A DNA stretch of 37,031 nt from Candidatus Brocadia sp. (lineage in GTDB: Bacteria > Planctomycetota > Brocadiia > Brocadiales > Brocadiaceae). The stretch spans positions 1-37,031 of the forward strand of contig JABWAQ010000027.1 in assembly GCA_013360945.1 (NCBI GenBank). The letters run 5' to 3'. Each line of letters begins with the position of its first letter. Positions within the stretch are counted from its first letter, which is position 1. Below the pieces are notes generated by a model, which saw only the letters and a list, made by a program, of their open reading frames with translations, ran no database searches and was not told the origin of the DNA. Positions 23,462-32,513 of the stretch are shown here, one piece after another. A program made the translations under genes and the position numbers.

Positions 23462-25165
23462 ATGCAAAAAAGATTGACAGCAGCCGTGGGAAGCACACTG
23501 TTATTTGTTGTTTTCTGCGCGGTCATTTCTGCAGCGCCCGACCTAAACACAACCGCTAAAGACGAAGAACTCTATCAGACAAACTGCGCCCTGTGTCATC
23601 ATCCACAAAGAATAGGAACAACGGCCTCGGCGCTTTTGCCGGTACTTTTAAAAAATTTCTCCGACAATGACCTTGCAGGTATTATCAGGAATGGACTTCC
23701 GGCAACACAAATGCCGCCATTTAGCCACCTGAGTGATGAAGAAATAAATATGATTGTGGCATTTCTTAGAAAGCCCGCGTCCGTTACATGGAAAGAAGAT
23801 GATATAAAGAGAAGCATTACAATTACAGATGGGGATGCAATGCCTGTAAAGATAAAAGACACAAAAAACCTCACTGCAGTTGTCGAAAAGGGTAATAGCA
23901 AGGTATGGGTCATGGAAGGAGACAGCATACTTGATAAGTTTGATTACAGCAACATCCACGGCGGCCTGAAGTTTACGCCTGACGCCGGGAAGTTCTTTAT
24001 ACCGGCAAGAGACGGTTGGGTTGGGATTTATGATACCAGCAGGGGGTTTTACGGAAAGATAAGGGTATGCGTAAATTTAAGAAATATAGCGCTTTCAAGA
24101 GACGGAAGCCGGTTGTTTGCAGCTTGTCTTCTTCCTGAGTCTATCGTTGTTGTTGATGTTGAAAGCATAAAGAAGGATAGCGCCCCTGTAGTAAAGGTTA
24201 TCCCTATTAAAGGAAAGATTAACGCCATATACGAGCTTCATTCAAGGGATGAGGCAATATTTACATTCAGAGACAAGCCGCTTCTTGGTATAATGAATAC
24301 GAAAAGCCTTTCAATTGATTATATGAAACTCAGGAAGCCTTTCGATGATTTCTTCATAGACCCGCTTGATTCCTACGTAATAGGAAGCTCAAGAAACGGC
24401 AAACTCCTTCAGGTATACAGGATTAAAGACAGAAAAAAGATCTTTGACTATCCAATAGAGAGTATGCCTCATCTGTTTTCTGCTTCCTGCTGGTATAATA
24501 AGGGATCCTTCTATTTTGCCACTGCGCATATCGGAAAGACATACTTGAGCATATGGAAGATGTATGACTGGGCATTTCTGGGAAAGGTTGACGTAGGCGG
24601 AAGCGGTTTTTTTGTAAGAACAAACTCCAATAACCCGTATCTCTGGATTGACAATGGCAGTGACGAGCTTGTCTTGATAGACAAAAGGGATCTTTCACAG
24701 AAAAAGATAGTTCCGGTAAAAGGCAAAAGGATGATACATACCGAAATTAGCGGAGACGGCAACATCGCATATTTAAGCATCTATGAAAATGATGGAAACC
24801 TCATAGTGTATGATGCGCTTACATTAAAAGAGCAAAAGAGATTTCCGGCGAACCTGCCTGTAGGGAAATATAATTTTGTAAATAAAAGCAGGCGTTATGA
24901 CCCTGTTCAGCTTGGCGGAGAGGTCTTCAGACAGAAGTGCTGGGGATGCCACCACCCCACACATGAGGCGTTTGGCCCTTCTTTCAAGTGGATTTACGAA
25001 AACAGGAATGAAAATACAATAAGGGCTTACATATCACACCCTCACGCCACATACAGCGCCCTCGGCTATGCTAGGACTTCCATGCCGGAAATAAAGACAG
25101 GTGCAGAGGAGATGGAGTTTCTCCTTAGTTTTATAAAGGAATCAGCACATGCTAAGGATAACTGA
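23462..25165 (+). CDS. nirN: NirN-like d1-type protein with cytochrome c domains at both ends
   Basis: NirN is a periplasmic c/d1 protein that oxidises dihydro-d1-haem to d1-haem in the last step of cofactor synthesis. This 567-residue protein has a signal peptide (1-25), an N-terminal cytochrome c domain (CALCH at 42-46; MPPFSHLSDEEINMIVAFL) and a central d1-type propeller (about 110-475). Blade segments include NIHGGLKFTPDAGKFFIPAR, FATAHIGKTYLSIW, NPYLWIDNGSDELVLID and IHTEISGDGNIAYLSIYEND. A second cytochrome c domain is at the end (CWGCH at 493-497; SMPEIKTGAEEMEFLLSFI). NirN normally has one c domain, so the c-d1-c order is unusual. The two His of the NirS active site are not matched in context, arguing against a second nitrite reductase. 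It overlaps the nirJ start by 17 bp. Confidence 0.82.
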   Translation: MQKRLTAAVGSTLLFVVFCAVISAAPDLNTTAKDEELYQTNCALCHHPQRIGTTASALLPVLLKNFSDNDLAGIIRNGLPATQMPPFSHLSDEEINMIVAFLRKPASVTWKEDDIKRSITITDGDAMPVKIKDTKNLTAVVEKGNSKVWVMEGDSILDKFDYSNIHGGLKFTPDAGKFFIPARDGWVGIYDTSRGFYGKIRVCVNLRNIALSRDGSRLFAACLLPESIVVVDVESIKKDSAPVVKVIPIKGKINAIYELHSRDEAIFTFRDKPLLGIMNTKSLSIDYMKLRKPFDDFFIDPLDSYVIGSSRNGKLLQVYRIKDRKKIFDYPIESMPHLFSASCWYNKGSFYFATAHIGKTYLSIWKMYDWAFLGKVDVGGSGFFVRTNSNNPYLWIDNGSDELVLIDKRDLSQKKIVPVKGKRMIHTEISGDGNIAYLSIYENDGNLIVYDALTLKEQKRFPANLPVGKYNFVNKSRRYDPVQLGGEVFRQKCWGCHHPTHEAFGPSFKWIYENRNENTIRAYISHPHATYSALGYARTSMPEIKTGAEEMEFLLSFIKESAHAKDN

Positions 25166-26237
25166 ATATATAAGAGACGCTCTTTCCCGAAAAGACTGCA
25201 GGCCCTTTGGCGGCACCATCATTATATGGAATCTTACAAACAACTGCAACCTTTCATGCAAACACTGTTACGCAAATGCAAATCAGATAAAAGGCAAAGA
25301 CCTTGACGGTGAAGAGATGATGAGGCTTATACACCAACTAAAACAGTCGGGGGTAAAATTTGCGATTCTTTCAGGCGGAGAACCGCTTATGCGGGAGGAC
25401 GTATTTGATATAGCGTGTGAACTAAAAAGCGCCGGGATAAAGACGTATCTCTCAACAAACGGCATTCTTGTAAGAGAAGATACTGTAGACAGAATAAAAG
25501 AGCATTTTGACTATATTGGCATAAGCATAGACGGAGAGGCGGAGGTACACGACTCGTTCAGGGGTAGAAAAGGTGCATTTGAGGATTCACTGAGGGCTAT
25601 AAGATTATGCCTGAAAACCGGCTTAAAGGTCGGCGTAAGGTTTACGCTTACAAAAAACACGCAGAAGAGTCTCCCGTTTATCTTTGAGCTTGCACGGAAG
25701 GAAGGTATCCCGAAGATATACATATCACACCTTGTGCATTCAGGCAGGGCTGGAGATTTGCGCGATCCTGGCAGGGATGACTATCGCCGGGCTGTAGAAT
25801 TTATACTTAAAAAGTCTTTTGAATTTGTAGAGAAAAATGTTCCAGTAGATGTCGTAACAGGCAACAATGACGCAGATGCCGTGATGCTTCTTAATGCGTT
25901 TAAAGAAAGATACCCCGATGCATATAACAGGCTTTATGAGAGATTAAAGACATGGGGCGGCAATCAGGCCGGAAAGCGGCTTATAAACATTGACGCCGAA
26001 GGTAATGTAAAGCCCGACCCGTTTTTCCCTGACGTCGTTGGAAATGTGAGGACAAGGAGTTTCTGCGAGATATGGAATTCAAACGGCATCCTCTCAAGGC
26101 TCAGAGAGAATCCGCGGAGGCTTAAGGGCAAGTGCAGAGAATGCGCCTATATTGAGATATGCAATGGAAACTCAAGGGCAAGGGCGTTTATCCGGCACGG
26201 AGATTATTTTGACGAGGATCCGGCATGCTATATATAA
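25149..26237 (+). CDS. nirJ: Radical SAM protein NirJ, d1-haem biosynthesis
   Basis: NirJ is the radical SAM enzyme that removes propionate side chains from 12,18-didecarboxysirohaem to introduce the keto groups of d1-haem. Seen here: the radical SAM Cys motif CNLSCKHC (Cys33, 37, 40), ILSGGEPLMREDVF, YLSTNGILV and YIGISIDGEAEVHDSFRG. The C-terminal auxiliary cluster region has CRECAYIEICNGNSRARA (Cys329, 332, 338) and DEDPAC (Cys360), the NirJ/AhbD pattern. The 362-residue length is slightly short for NirJ. AhbD (haem synthesis) is the nearest alternative, but the position between the NirN-like gene and nirF settles it. The start overlaps the NirN-like gene and the stop overlaps nirF, implying translational coupling. 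Confidence 0.92.
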   Translation: MLRITEYIRDALSRKDCRPFGGTIIIWNLTNNCNLSCKHCYANANQIKGKDLDGEEMMRLIHQLKQSGVKFAILSGGEPLMREDVFDIACELKSAGIKTYLSTNGILVREDTVDRIKEHFDYIGISIDGEAEVHDSFRGRKGAFEDSLRAIRLCLKTGLKVGVRFTLTKNTQKSLPFIFELARKEGIPKIYISHLVHSGRAGDLRDPGRDDYRRAVEFILKKSFEFVEKNVPVDVVTGNNDADAVMLLNAFKERYPDAYNRLYERLKTWGGNQAGKRLINIDAEGNVKPDPFFPDVVGNVRTRSFCEIWNSNGILSRLRENPRRLKGKCRECAYIEICNGNSRARAFIRHGDYFDEDPACYI

Positions 26238-27400
26238 TAAAATATAAATCCGACAAGATTTATCATTGCTGGCGAAACAAAGCAATTACGCTTTCTTATG
26301 TAAAATTGTTTCACACCATCTGCATAGTCATTACGACAGCGTTATTGATACTCTCTGCTTTTGCACCTGCTTTTGCAGAGAAGATCTATGTTGTTGAAAG
26401 AGAGCGGGGGCGGCTTGCTGTAATAGAGGACGGAGCTCTTTCCGGGGAGATAGAAAATCTTGGGAATCTCAATCATGCCACGGTAAAGTTTAATAAAAAC
26501 TTTATGTACGTAATAAGCAGGGACGGCTGTCTCTCGCAAATAGATATACGTTCCGACCGACTTCTGCGGCAGGTCAATGCCGGCAAAAGCGGAATAGGTT
26601 TTATATTTATTGACGGCATGGTGGCAGTTGCAAACTATGACCCTTATGATGTGGTTATACTTGACGAAGACCTGAACACACTGAAAAAGATTGAGACAAC
26701 ATCGAGAAATGTTGGCATAAAATCATGGAAGAGATTTCTGATATTTGCCCTCATGGATAAAGACGAGATATGGGTACTCGATTCAAAAAAGAACTTTGAA
26801 ATGCATAAGACGATAAAGAATGCAGGAAGTATGCCTTTTGATGCCCTCATGTCAAAGAATAAATATATCGTCGGATTTTTTAATGAGGGAAGCGTGGGCA
26901 TGCTTGACGCAAAAACCATGAAATATTCTAAAAGAGAACTGAGGATGGGCGAGGGAGAGGCGGTATTTAAGATACCCCATTTTGGCACATGGGGAGTATA
27001 TAAGGACAGCGCCTTTATCCCCGCAGTTGGGGAGAGGAGGCTTCATATTGTGGATATCAATAGTTTTAAGCACATCGGCTATATAGATTTGATAGGACTT
27101 CCTGTGTTTGTCGCAATCTCTCCTGATGGCAGATATATTGCAGTAAACTACAGCGGAGACAAGGAAGATTTCCTGACAGTCGTTGACGTTAAAAACAGAA
27201 AGGTCTTAAACGACATAAAAGCGGGGAAGAGGATAATGCATATAAGATTCTCTGATGACAGCAGGAGACTGTATCTCTCATCTTATTTTGATAACACGGT
27301 AAGAGTCCTTGATACAGATGAATGGAAAGTCTTAAGCGGGATAACAGTTCCGACCCCATCAGGGATATTTATATTGCCGTCAGTGAATAAGGGTAAGTAA
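26225..27400 (+). CDS. nirF: NirF, d1-haem biosynthesis propeller protein
   Basis: NirF is a d1-domain-like protein without a cytochrome domain, needed for a late step of d1-haem synthesis outside the cytoplasm. After a hydrophobic signal segment (HTICIVITTALLILSAFAP, ending near AFA) it reads EKIYVVERERGRLAVIEDG, ISRDGCLSQIDIRSDRLLRQ, VAVANYDPYDVVILD, EGEAVFKIPHFGTWG (with the His expected at the tetrapyrrole-binding face), FIPAVGERRLHIVD, GLPVFVAISPDGRYIAVN and RIMHIRFSDDSRRLYLSS. No CxxCH is present, as expected. The 391-residue frame from ATG 26225 overlaps nirJ by 13 bp and has a long n-region of about 27 residues before the signal, so a later non-ATG start is possible. Confidence 0.88.
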   Translation: MLYIIKYKSDKIYHCWRNKAITLSYVKLFHTICIVITTALLILSAFAPAFAEKIYVVERERGRLAVIEDGALSGEIENLGNLNHATVKFNKNFMYVISRDGCLSQIDIRSDRLLRQVNAGKSGIGFIFIDGMVAVANYDPYDVVILDEDLNTLKKIETTSRNVGIKSWKRFLIFALMDKDEIWVLDSKKNFEMHKTIKNAGSMPFDALMSKNKYIVGFFNEGSVGMLDAKTMKYSKRELRMGEGEAVFKIPHFGTWGVYKDSAFIPAVGERRLHIVDINSFKHIGYIDLIGLPVFVAISPDGRYIAVNYSGDKEDFLTVVDVKNRKVLNDIKAGKRIMHIRFSDDSRRLYLSSYFDNTVRVLDTDEWKVLSGITVPTPSGIFILPSVNKGK

Positions 27401-27497
27401 GTAAGCAGGGAACTACGAATATAGCAGAAGTATTCCTTTCAATCATTTGTACTAATAATCAAATGCCAGAAGCCACTACAAAAATATTTTTATGGTG

Positions 27498-28013
27498 CTA
27501 TTTGCCAAACTTCTCGCGCTCGTAAGCGATCACCTTCCATATATCGGCCTCTGATAGATTATAATCGCTGCCAGGCCCAAAAGGACGCATCGGGGTGTTG
27601 GGCAATCCATGCTCTACTATCCAGAAGATATATCCATCCTCTCTTTTTGAATAATACTCTTTGTTAAAAACCGGCATTTGGTACCCTTCTAATATAGAAC
27701 CGACTCCATCGCCATTTTTCCCATGGCACCTTGCGCACTTCTTTGAAAAAATATATTCACCCCTCTCAAACACCGATTTGTCACTTCCGGTAAATGGATT
27801 TTTCTTTGCGAGGTATTCATCCGGAATTTTTCTGTCCTTGCGTTCGCCCCCTGCAAGGACAGACATCGGCACGATTAATATCATCGCAAAGATCGTCGTT
27901 TTTAAGCTATTAAATGTATCAGATCTTTTTTGTCTGCACTGAGAATCAATTGGTCCCAACAAACCTGATGCTGTTTTTTGCATCGTTTTGAAATTCTTTA
28001 TGGTTGCCCCCAT
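27498..28013 (-). CDS. Mono-haem cytochrome c, paralogue of the tri-haem repeat unit
   Basis: The 171-residue protein starts at ATG 28013, preceded by GGAGG at an ideal distance. A hydrophobic segment (about 39-55, LKTTIFAMILIVPMSVLAGG) acts as signal or anchor after a long n-region. The single haem motif is CARCH, and the domain (EYLAKKNPFTGSDKS, FERGEYIFSKKC, GKNGDGVGSILEG, PFGPGSDYNLSEADIWKVIAYE) matches the 110-residue module of the tri-haem gene closely. It faces the nir genes and is transcribed toward nirF, separated by about 100 bp without a clear terminator. A likely role is electron carriage to the nir enzymes; direct evidence is lacking. Confidence 0.9.
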   Translation of the reverse strand: MGATIKNFKTMQKTASGLLGPIDSQCRQKRSDTFNSLKTTIFAMILIVPMSVLAGGERKDRKIPDEYLAKKNPFTGSDKSVFERGEYIFSKKCARCHGKNGDGVGSILEGYQMPVFNKEYYSKREDGYIFWIVEHGLPNTPMRPFGPGSDYNLSEADIWKVIAYEREKFGK

Positions 28014-28116
28014 ATATTATTCCTCCATTTAATTAATTATACAAAGTTTACGTTAGATTTTCAAAATCTTTCCTTGTATCAAATACTTAGTGTCTGAACG
28101 AAAACACACTTTTTTA

Positions 28117-28390
28117 AAAATGCGACAAGGGTTTTTCCGCGTCTTTCGGCTGTATTTCTCAATCTTTCTTGCCTCTTTCGCGCCTTCCCTTTTCCTCCAA
28201 AAGCCCTTCACGTATCGAATCCTCTGTCACATCCAGACTTTTACGTGCCGCCGCATCCCACAACAAATTCACATCTGTTGGAAAGTTTACATCGTTCTCT
28301 AATGCATACGTATCTGCCTTAATGCGGAGTCCTTATTGACGAACTTATGGGATACCACTTGTTTTCTTCCTCCTTGCCTGTCCTGTACGA
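28117..28390 (-). pseudogene. ISNCY-type transposase remnant, frameshifted
   Basis: The minus strand reads VVSHKFVNKDSAL in one frame, then KADTYALENDVNFPTDVNLL and WDAAARKSLDVTEDSIREGL in another, before a TGA. The pattern D(S/T)..VE.DV(H/N)FPTD(I/V)NLLWDAxRK is the first catalytic Asp region of ISNCY-type transposases, and the preceding H..V.K...ALR fits too. Only about 70 residues remain. The relic lies just outside the nir island, upstream of the mono-haem cytochrome gene. Confidence 0.55.
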
Positions 28391-28684
28391 AGCCGAATGA
28401 ATGGAAGGTTATGTTGGGTGAGCTGTTACGAAATAGATAATATTGAAACAATACATTTACTCGACAAAATGAGAAAAATAGTGTAAGCTAATTGAATATC
28501 ATTTGTATTTAACGCGATGATACAGAGATGCAGAAAAAATATATAATAAATTTATGATTTGCGATTTAAGAATTACGATTTACGAATAGAAAATCATATA
28601 TCTGAAATCGTAATTCTAAAATTACGAAATCTGTAAACTCTGTGGTTATGTTTTTTCCAACATCAAAACCAGCAAGGAGAATGT
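28391..28684. other. AT-rich intergenic region before nifJ
   Basis: Contains a perfect 13-bp inverted repeat, AGAATTACGATTT at 28569-28581 and AAATCGTAATTCT at 28605-28617, with a 23-nt spacer. No coding sequence is seen. The AAGGAG ribosome binding site of nifJ lies at its end. Confidence 0.45.
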
Positions 28685-31600
28685 ATGAGCCGGAAGATGG
28701 TAACCGTCGATGGTTGCACGGCATGTGCACATGTGGTGCATGCCACCAATGAGATTATTACAATTTATCCCATAACGCCTTCTTCGCCTATCGCAGAGAT
28801 ATGCGATGCAAAGTCGGCTGCAGATCAGGTGAATATCTGGGGATCGGTGCCGAAGGTAAGCCAGATGCAGTCAGAGGGAGGGGTTGCAGGGGCTGTGCAT
28901 GGATCGCTGACAACGGGCGCACTGGCAACCACAATTTCATGTTCTCAGGGGCTTTTATTACTTATTCCGAACATGTACAAGATTGCCGGAGAACTCGCCC
29001 CAACGGTCTTTCACATAACCGCCCGTTCCCTGGCGTGTCAGGGGTTATCCATCTTTGGCGACCATTCTGACGTTATGGCCGCTCGTTCTACGGGTTTTGC
29101 CATGCTGTGCTCGAAAAACGTGCAGGAGGCCATGGACTTTGCCTTGATTGCCCAGGCAGCTGCCCTTGAGTCGAGGATACCGTTTATGCATTTCTTTGAT
29201 GGGTTCAGAACGTCCCATGAGGTGCAAAAGATAGAGGAGGTTTCTTTTGATCAGATGCGGGCAATGATCGATGATGATCTGGTAATAGCCCACCGCAAGC
29301 GGGGCCTTACCCCCGACCGGCCCAATATACGCGGTACAGCGCAGAACCCCGATGTATATTTCCAGGGAAGGGAAACCGTGAATAAATATTATGCTGCAAC
29401 CCCTGCCCTCGTGCAGAAGGCAATGGATAAATTTGCAAAGGTTGCCGGTCGTCAGTATAGCATATTCGAGTACCTCGGATCACCCGATGCCGAACGCATC
29501 ATTATTATTATGGGTTCAGCCGGAGAAACGGTGCTTAATACGATCCAGGCGCTCAACGCAAAGGGTGAAAAACTGGGGCTTATTCAGGTAAGGCTCTTCA
29601 GGCCATTTGATATCGATGCCTTTGTTAACAGTTTACCCAAGAGTGTCAAATCGATTGCCGTCCTGGACCGTACCAAGGAACCCGGTGCGATCGGTGAGCC
29701 ATTATACCTTGATGTCAGGACTGCCATTGGTGAGGCAATGGATAAGGGAACGGCTAAGTTCAAGGACTATCCAATAATTGTTGGGGGCCGTTACGGCCTT
29801 GGTTCAAAGGATTTTACCCCGGCAATGGTAAAGGCGGTCTTTGATAATATTTCACTGAACAAGCCAAAGAACCATTTTACCATCGGCATTCATGACGACG
29901 TTACTAATACCAGTCTTGACTATGACGAATCCTTTAATATAGACGGAAGCGGAGATTTTCGCGCCCTGTTTTACGGCCTGGGCGCTGATGGTACCGTTGG
30001 CGCCAATAAGAATACCATTAAAATTATAGGGTCGGAAACAGACAATTACGCACAGGGTTACTTCGTTTATGACTCCAAAAAATCAGGCTCAACTACGGTA
30101 TCCCACGTGCGTTTTGGGAAGGAGAAAATATTTAAACCGTATCTCGTTTCAAAGGGAAATTTCATTGCCTGCCATAATCCCGCTTTCCTTGAAAAGATTG
30201 ACATGTTGTCCCATGCCGAGGAAGGAGCAACATTTCTGCTCACCACCTCACACAAGAAGGACGAGATATGGGATACTTTACCGGTTGAGGTACAGGAGCA
30301 TCTTATCTCCAAAAAGATGAAGTTTTACATCATTGACGCCATTTCCCTCGCCGATGATCTTGGACTCGGTTCAAGGATCAATATGATCATGCAGACGGCC
30401 TTCTTTGTCATTTCTGGCATTATTCCGAGGGAAGACGCAATCCAGGCGATCAAGACCGAGATTAAGAAGACCTATATAAAAAAGGGCGAAGAAGTAGTTA
30501 ACATGAACTATGCTGCGGTGGACAAGGCTCTTCAAAATATTGTCGAGGTAAATGTACCTGGCAAGGTTACCAGCAAGACCAGGATGCTGCCGCCGGTACC
30601 GGAAGATGCGCCTGAATTTGTTAAAAAGGTAACGGCCAGGATGATTGCCGACAAGGGAGACACCCTGCCTGTTTCGGCCATACCTGCCGATGGCACCTGG
30701 CCTACCGGGACAACCCAGTATGAGAAGAGAAATATCGGGGTGCATATCCCCGAGTGGGAACCTGATGCTTGTATTCAGTGCGGCCAGTGTTCATTTGTCT
30801 GTCCCCACGCAACGATCCGGATAAAGGCGTATGACCCTGCATTATTAAAGGATGCACCCGGAAATTTCAAATCGATTGACGCAACGGGAAAAGAGCTGAA
30901 AGGACTGAAGTTTACCGTCCAGGTAGCGCCGGAAGATTGTACGGGGTGCGGTTCATGTGTATTCAACTGCCCTGGTCAAAAGAAGGATGCTCAGGGGAAT
31001 AAGATACCCGGTGTCAAGGCCATCAACATGAAGCTCCAGGAGCCGCTTCGCCGGATAGAGGCAGAGAATTATCGCTTCTTTCTCGATCTTCACGAAACTG
31101 ATTCTTCGAGGTTTAACGTCAATTCGGTGAAAGGGAGCCAGTTTGTAAAGCCGCTTTTTGAGTATCACAGCGCCTGTCCAGGTTGCGGAGAGACCCCCTA
31201 TATAAAGCTGCTTACCCAGTTGTTTGGCGACCGTTTGATTATTGCCAATGCCACGGGGTGTTCATCCATTTACGGTGGAAATTTGCCAACCACACCGTAT
31301 ACCAAACGGGCTGATGGACGCGGGCCTGCGTGGTCAAATTCCCTCTTTGAGGATACGGCTGAATTTGGCCTTGGCATGCGGCAGACCGTGGATAAATTTC
31401 ACTCACAGGCAGTAGAGTTACTGGATAAGCTGGCCAGGACACCTGCGTATGCAGACGCAAAAGAACTTTTTGAGTCATTGAAAAATGCCGATCAGTCTAC
31501 CCAGGAAGTGATTGACAAACAGAGGGGGCGTGTAGAAGAACTGAAGAAGAGATTGTCAAAGGATGCCTCATCCGACGCAAAAAGTCTCCTCTCTCTTGCT

Positions 31601-32266
31601 GATTACCTGGTGAAGAAATCGGTATGGTCGATTGGTGGTGACGGATGGGGTTATGATATCGGATACGGCGGGGTAGACCACGTGCTGGCTTCCGGCGAAA
31701 ACATGAAACTGCTCATTTTAGACACGGAGGTGTATTCCAACACTGGCGGCCAGATGTCCAAGGCAACGCCCTTGGGGGCAGTCGCCCAGTTTGCCGCCGG
31801 GGGAAAGAGGACATTCAAAAAGAACATTGCCTTGATGATGGCTACCTATGGCAAGGTATACGTTGCCCAGGTGGCGTTCGGGGCGAATCTTGCACAAACC
31901 GTCAGGGCGATTACGGAGGCAGAGGCATACAACGGGCCGGCGCTTATTGTTGCCTACTCCGTATGTATTGCCCATGGTTTTGACATGAGCAGGGGCATAG
32001 AGCAGCAGAAAAAAGCGGTTGCCAGCGGTTATTGGCCGCTTTACCGCTATAATCCTCAGCTTGAGGCGCAAGGGAAGAATCCGCTGGTGCTTGACAGCAA
32101 GGATCCGTCTGTTTCTTTTGAAGAATATGCCTACAAAGAAAACCGCTATCGTGCACTGAAGGCAAGCAATCCGGAAGTGGCAGCAGCACTCATGAAGCAG
32201 GCGGAGGCGGAAATTCAGAGGAGATGGAAACTGCTCAAACACCAGGCAGCATGGTCGCCGGTGTAG
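28685..32266 (+). CDS. nifJ: Pyruvate:ferredoxin (flavodoxin) oxidoreductase, single chain
   Basis: This enzyme interconverts pyruvate + CoA and acetyl-CoA + CO2 with ferredoxin. All domains are fused in 1193 residues, the usual NifJ length. Visible: the N-terminal domain (DGCTACAHVVHATNEIITIY, ITPSSPIAE), the ferredoxin-like domain with two [4Fe-4S] motifs (CIQCGQCSFVCPHA and CTGCGSCVFNCPG), an additional cluster motif starting CPGCGETPY, the thiamine diphosphate site GGDGWGYDIGYGG and NTGGQMSKATPLGA. AAGGAG lies just before ATG 28685. In an autotrophic anammox cell it may run in the carboxylating direction, feeding PPDK; this is inferred from context. Confidence 0.97.
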   Translation: MSRKMVTVDGCTACAHVVHATNEIITIYPITPSSPIAEICDAKSAADQVNIWGSVPKVSQMQSEGGVAGAVHGSLTTGALATTISCSQGLLLLIPNMYKIAGELAPTVFHITARSLACQGLSIFGDHSDVMAARSTGFAMLCSKNVQEAMDFALIAQAAALESRIPFMHFFDGFRTSHEVQKIEEVSFDQMRAMIDDDLVIAHRKRGLTPDRPNIRGTAQNPDVYFQGRETVNKYYAATPALVQKAMDKFAKVAGRQYSIFEYLGSPDAERIIIIMGSAGETVLNTIQALNAKGEKLGLIQVRLFRPFDIDAFVNSLPKSVKSIAVLDRTKEPGAIGEPLYLDVRTAIGEAMDKGTAKFKDYPIIVGGRYGLGSKDFTPAMVKAVFDNISLNKPKNHFTIGIHDDVTNTSLDYDESFNIDGSGDFRALFYGLGADGTVGANKNTIKIIGSETDNYAQGYFVYDSKKSGSTTVSHVRFGKEKIFKPYLVSKGNFIACHNPAFLEKIDMLSHAEEGATFLLTTSHKKDEIWDTLPVEVQEHLISKKMKFYIIDAISLADDLGLGSRINMIMQTAFFVISGIIPREDAIQAIKTEIKKTYIKKGEEVVNMNYAAVDKALQNIVEVNVPGKVTSKTRMLPPVPEDAPEFVKKVTARMIADKGDTLPVSAIPADGTWPTGTTQYEKRNIGVHIPEWEPDACIQCGQCSFVCPHATIRIKAYDPALLKDAPGNFKSIDATGKELKGLKFTVQVAPEDCTGCGSCVFNCPGQKKDAQGNKIPGVKAINMKLQEPLRRIEAENYRFFLDLHETDSSRFNVNSVKGSQFVKPLFEYHSACPGCGETPYIKLLTQLFGDRLIIANATGCSSIYGGNLPTTPYTKRADGRGPAWSNSLFEDTAEFGLGMRQTVDKFHSQAVELLDKLARTPAYADAKELFESLKNADQSTQEVIDKQRGRVEELKKRLSKDASSDAKSLLSLADYLVKKSVWSIGGDGWGYDIGYGGVDHVLASGENMKLLILDTEVYSNTGGQMSKATPLGAVAQFAAGGKRTFKKNIALMMATYGKVYVAQVAFGANLAQTVRAITEAEAYNGPALIVAYSVCIAHGFDMSRGIEQQKKAVASGYWPLYRYNPQLEAQGKNPLVLDSKDPSVSFEEYAYKENRYRALKASNPEVAAALMKQAEAEIQRRWKLLKHQAAWSPV

Positions 32267-32280
32267 ATTTTTTATTTGTT

Positions 32281-32371
32281 GGGTAGGGTGGATTAAGCGA
32301 AGCGAATCCACCATTTAGAAAATGTGGAAGGTGGATTTGGCGCAAAAAACAGCGCCTTAATCCACCCTACC
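32281..32371. repeat. Nested palindromic repeat (GGTAGGGTGGATTAAG type)
   Basis: GGTAGGGTGGATTAAG at 32282-32297 is perfectly inverted at 32356-32371, and an inner pair AATCCACC (32305-32312) / GGTGGATT (32330-32337) sits inside. This GGTGGATTAAGCG..CGAATCCACC element is a widespread dispersed repeat in many bacterial genomes. Lying 15 bp after nifJ, it could also act as its 3' hairpin. Confidence 0.7.
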
Positions 32372-32513
32372 TATGCCGAGACAGGAGAAATGGTTTTGGG
32401 GAAGGCTATAGTACCGTGAGCCAGGGGAGAAAACGATTGCGGGAAAAACTGAAAAGCAACAGGCATCTTTCTCATATTATTAAAAGAGTTGAGGCAGATT
32501 TGTCATTTTAAAA

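Noticed and set aside
23462-25165. Second functional nitrite reductase
   Set aside because: The propeller lacks the paired catalytic His contexts (ASHYxPE and FLHDGG) seen in NirS; the neighbours nirJ and nirF favour a NirN role.
32416-32511. 31-codon GTG frame (VSQGRKRLREKLKSNRH) after nifJ
   Set aside because: No ribosome binding site and no recognisable family; it may be the tail of a lost gene, but the evidence is too thin.
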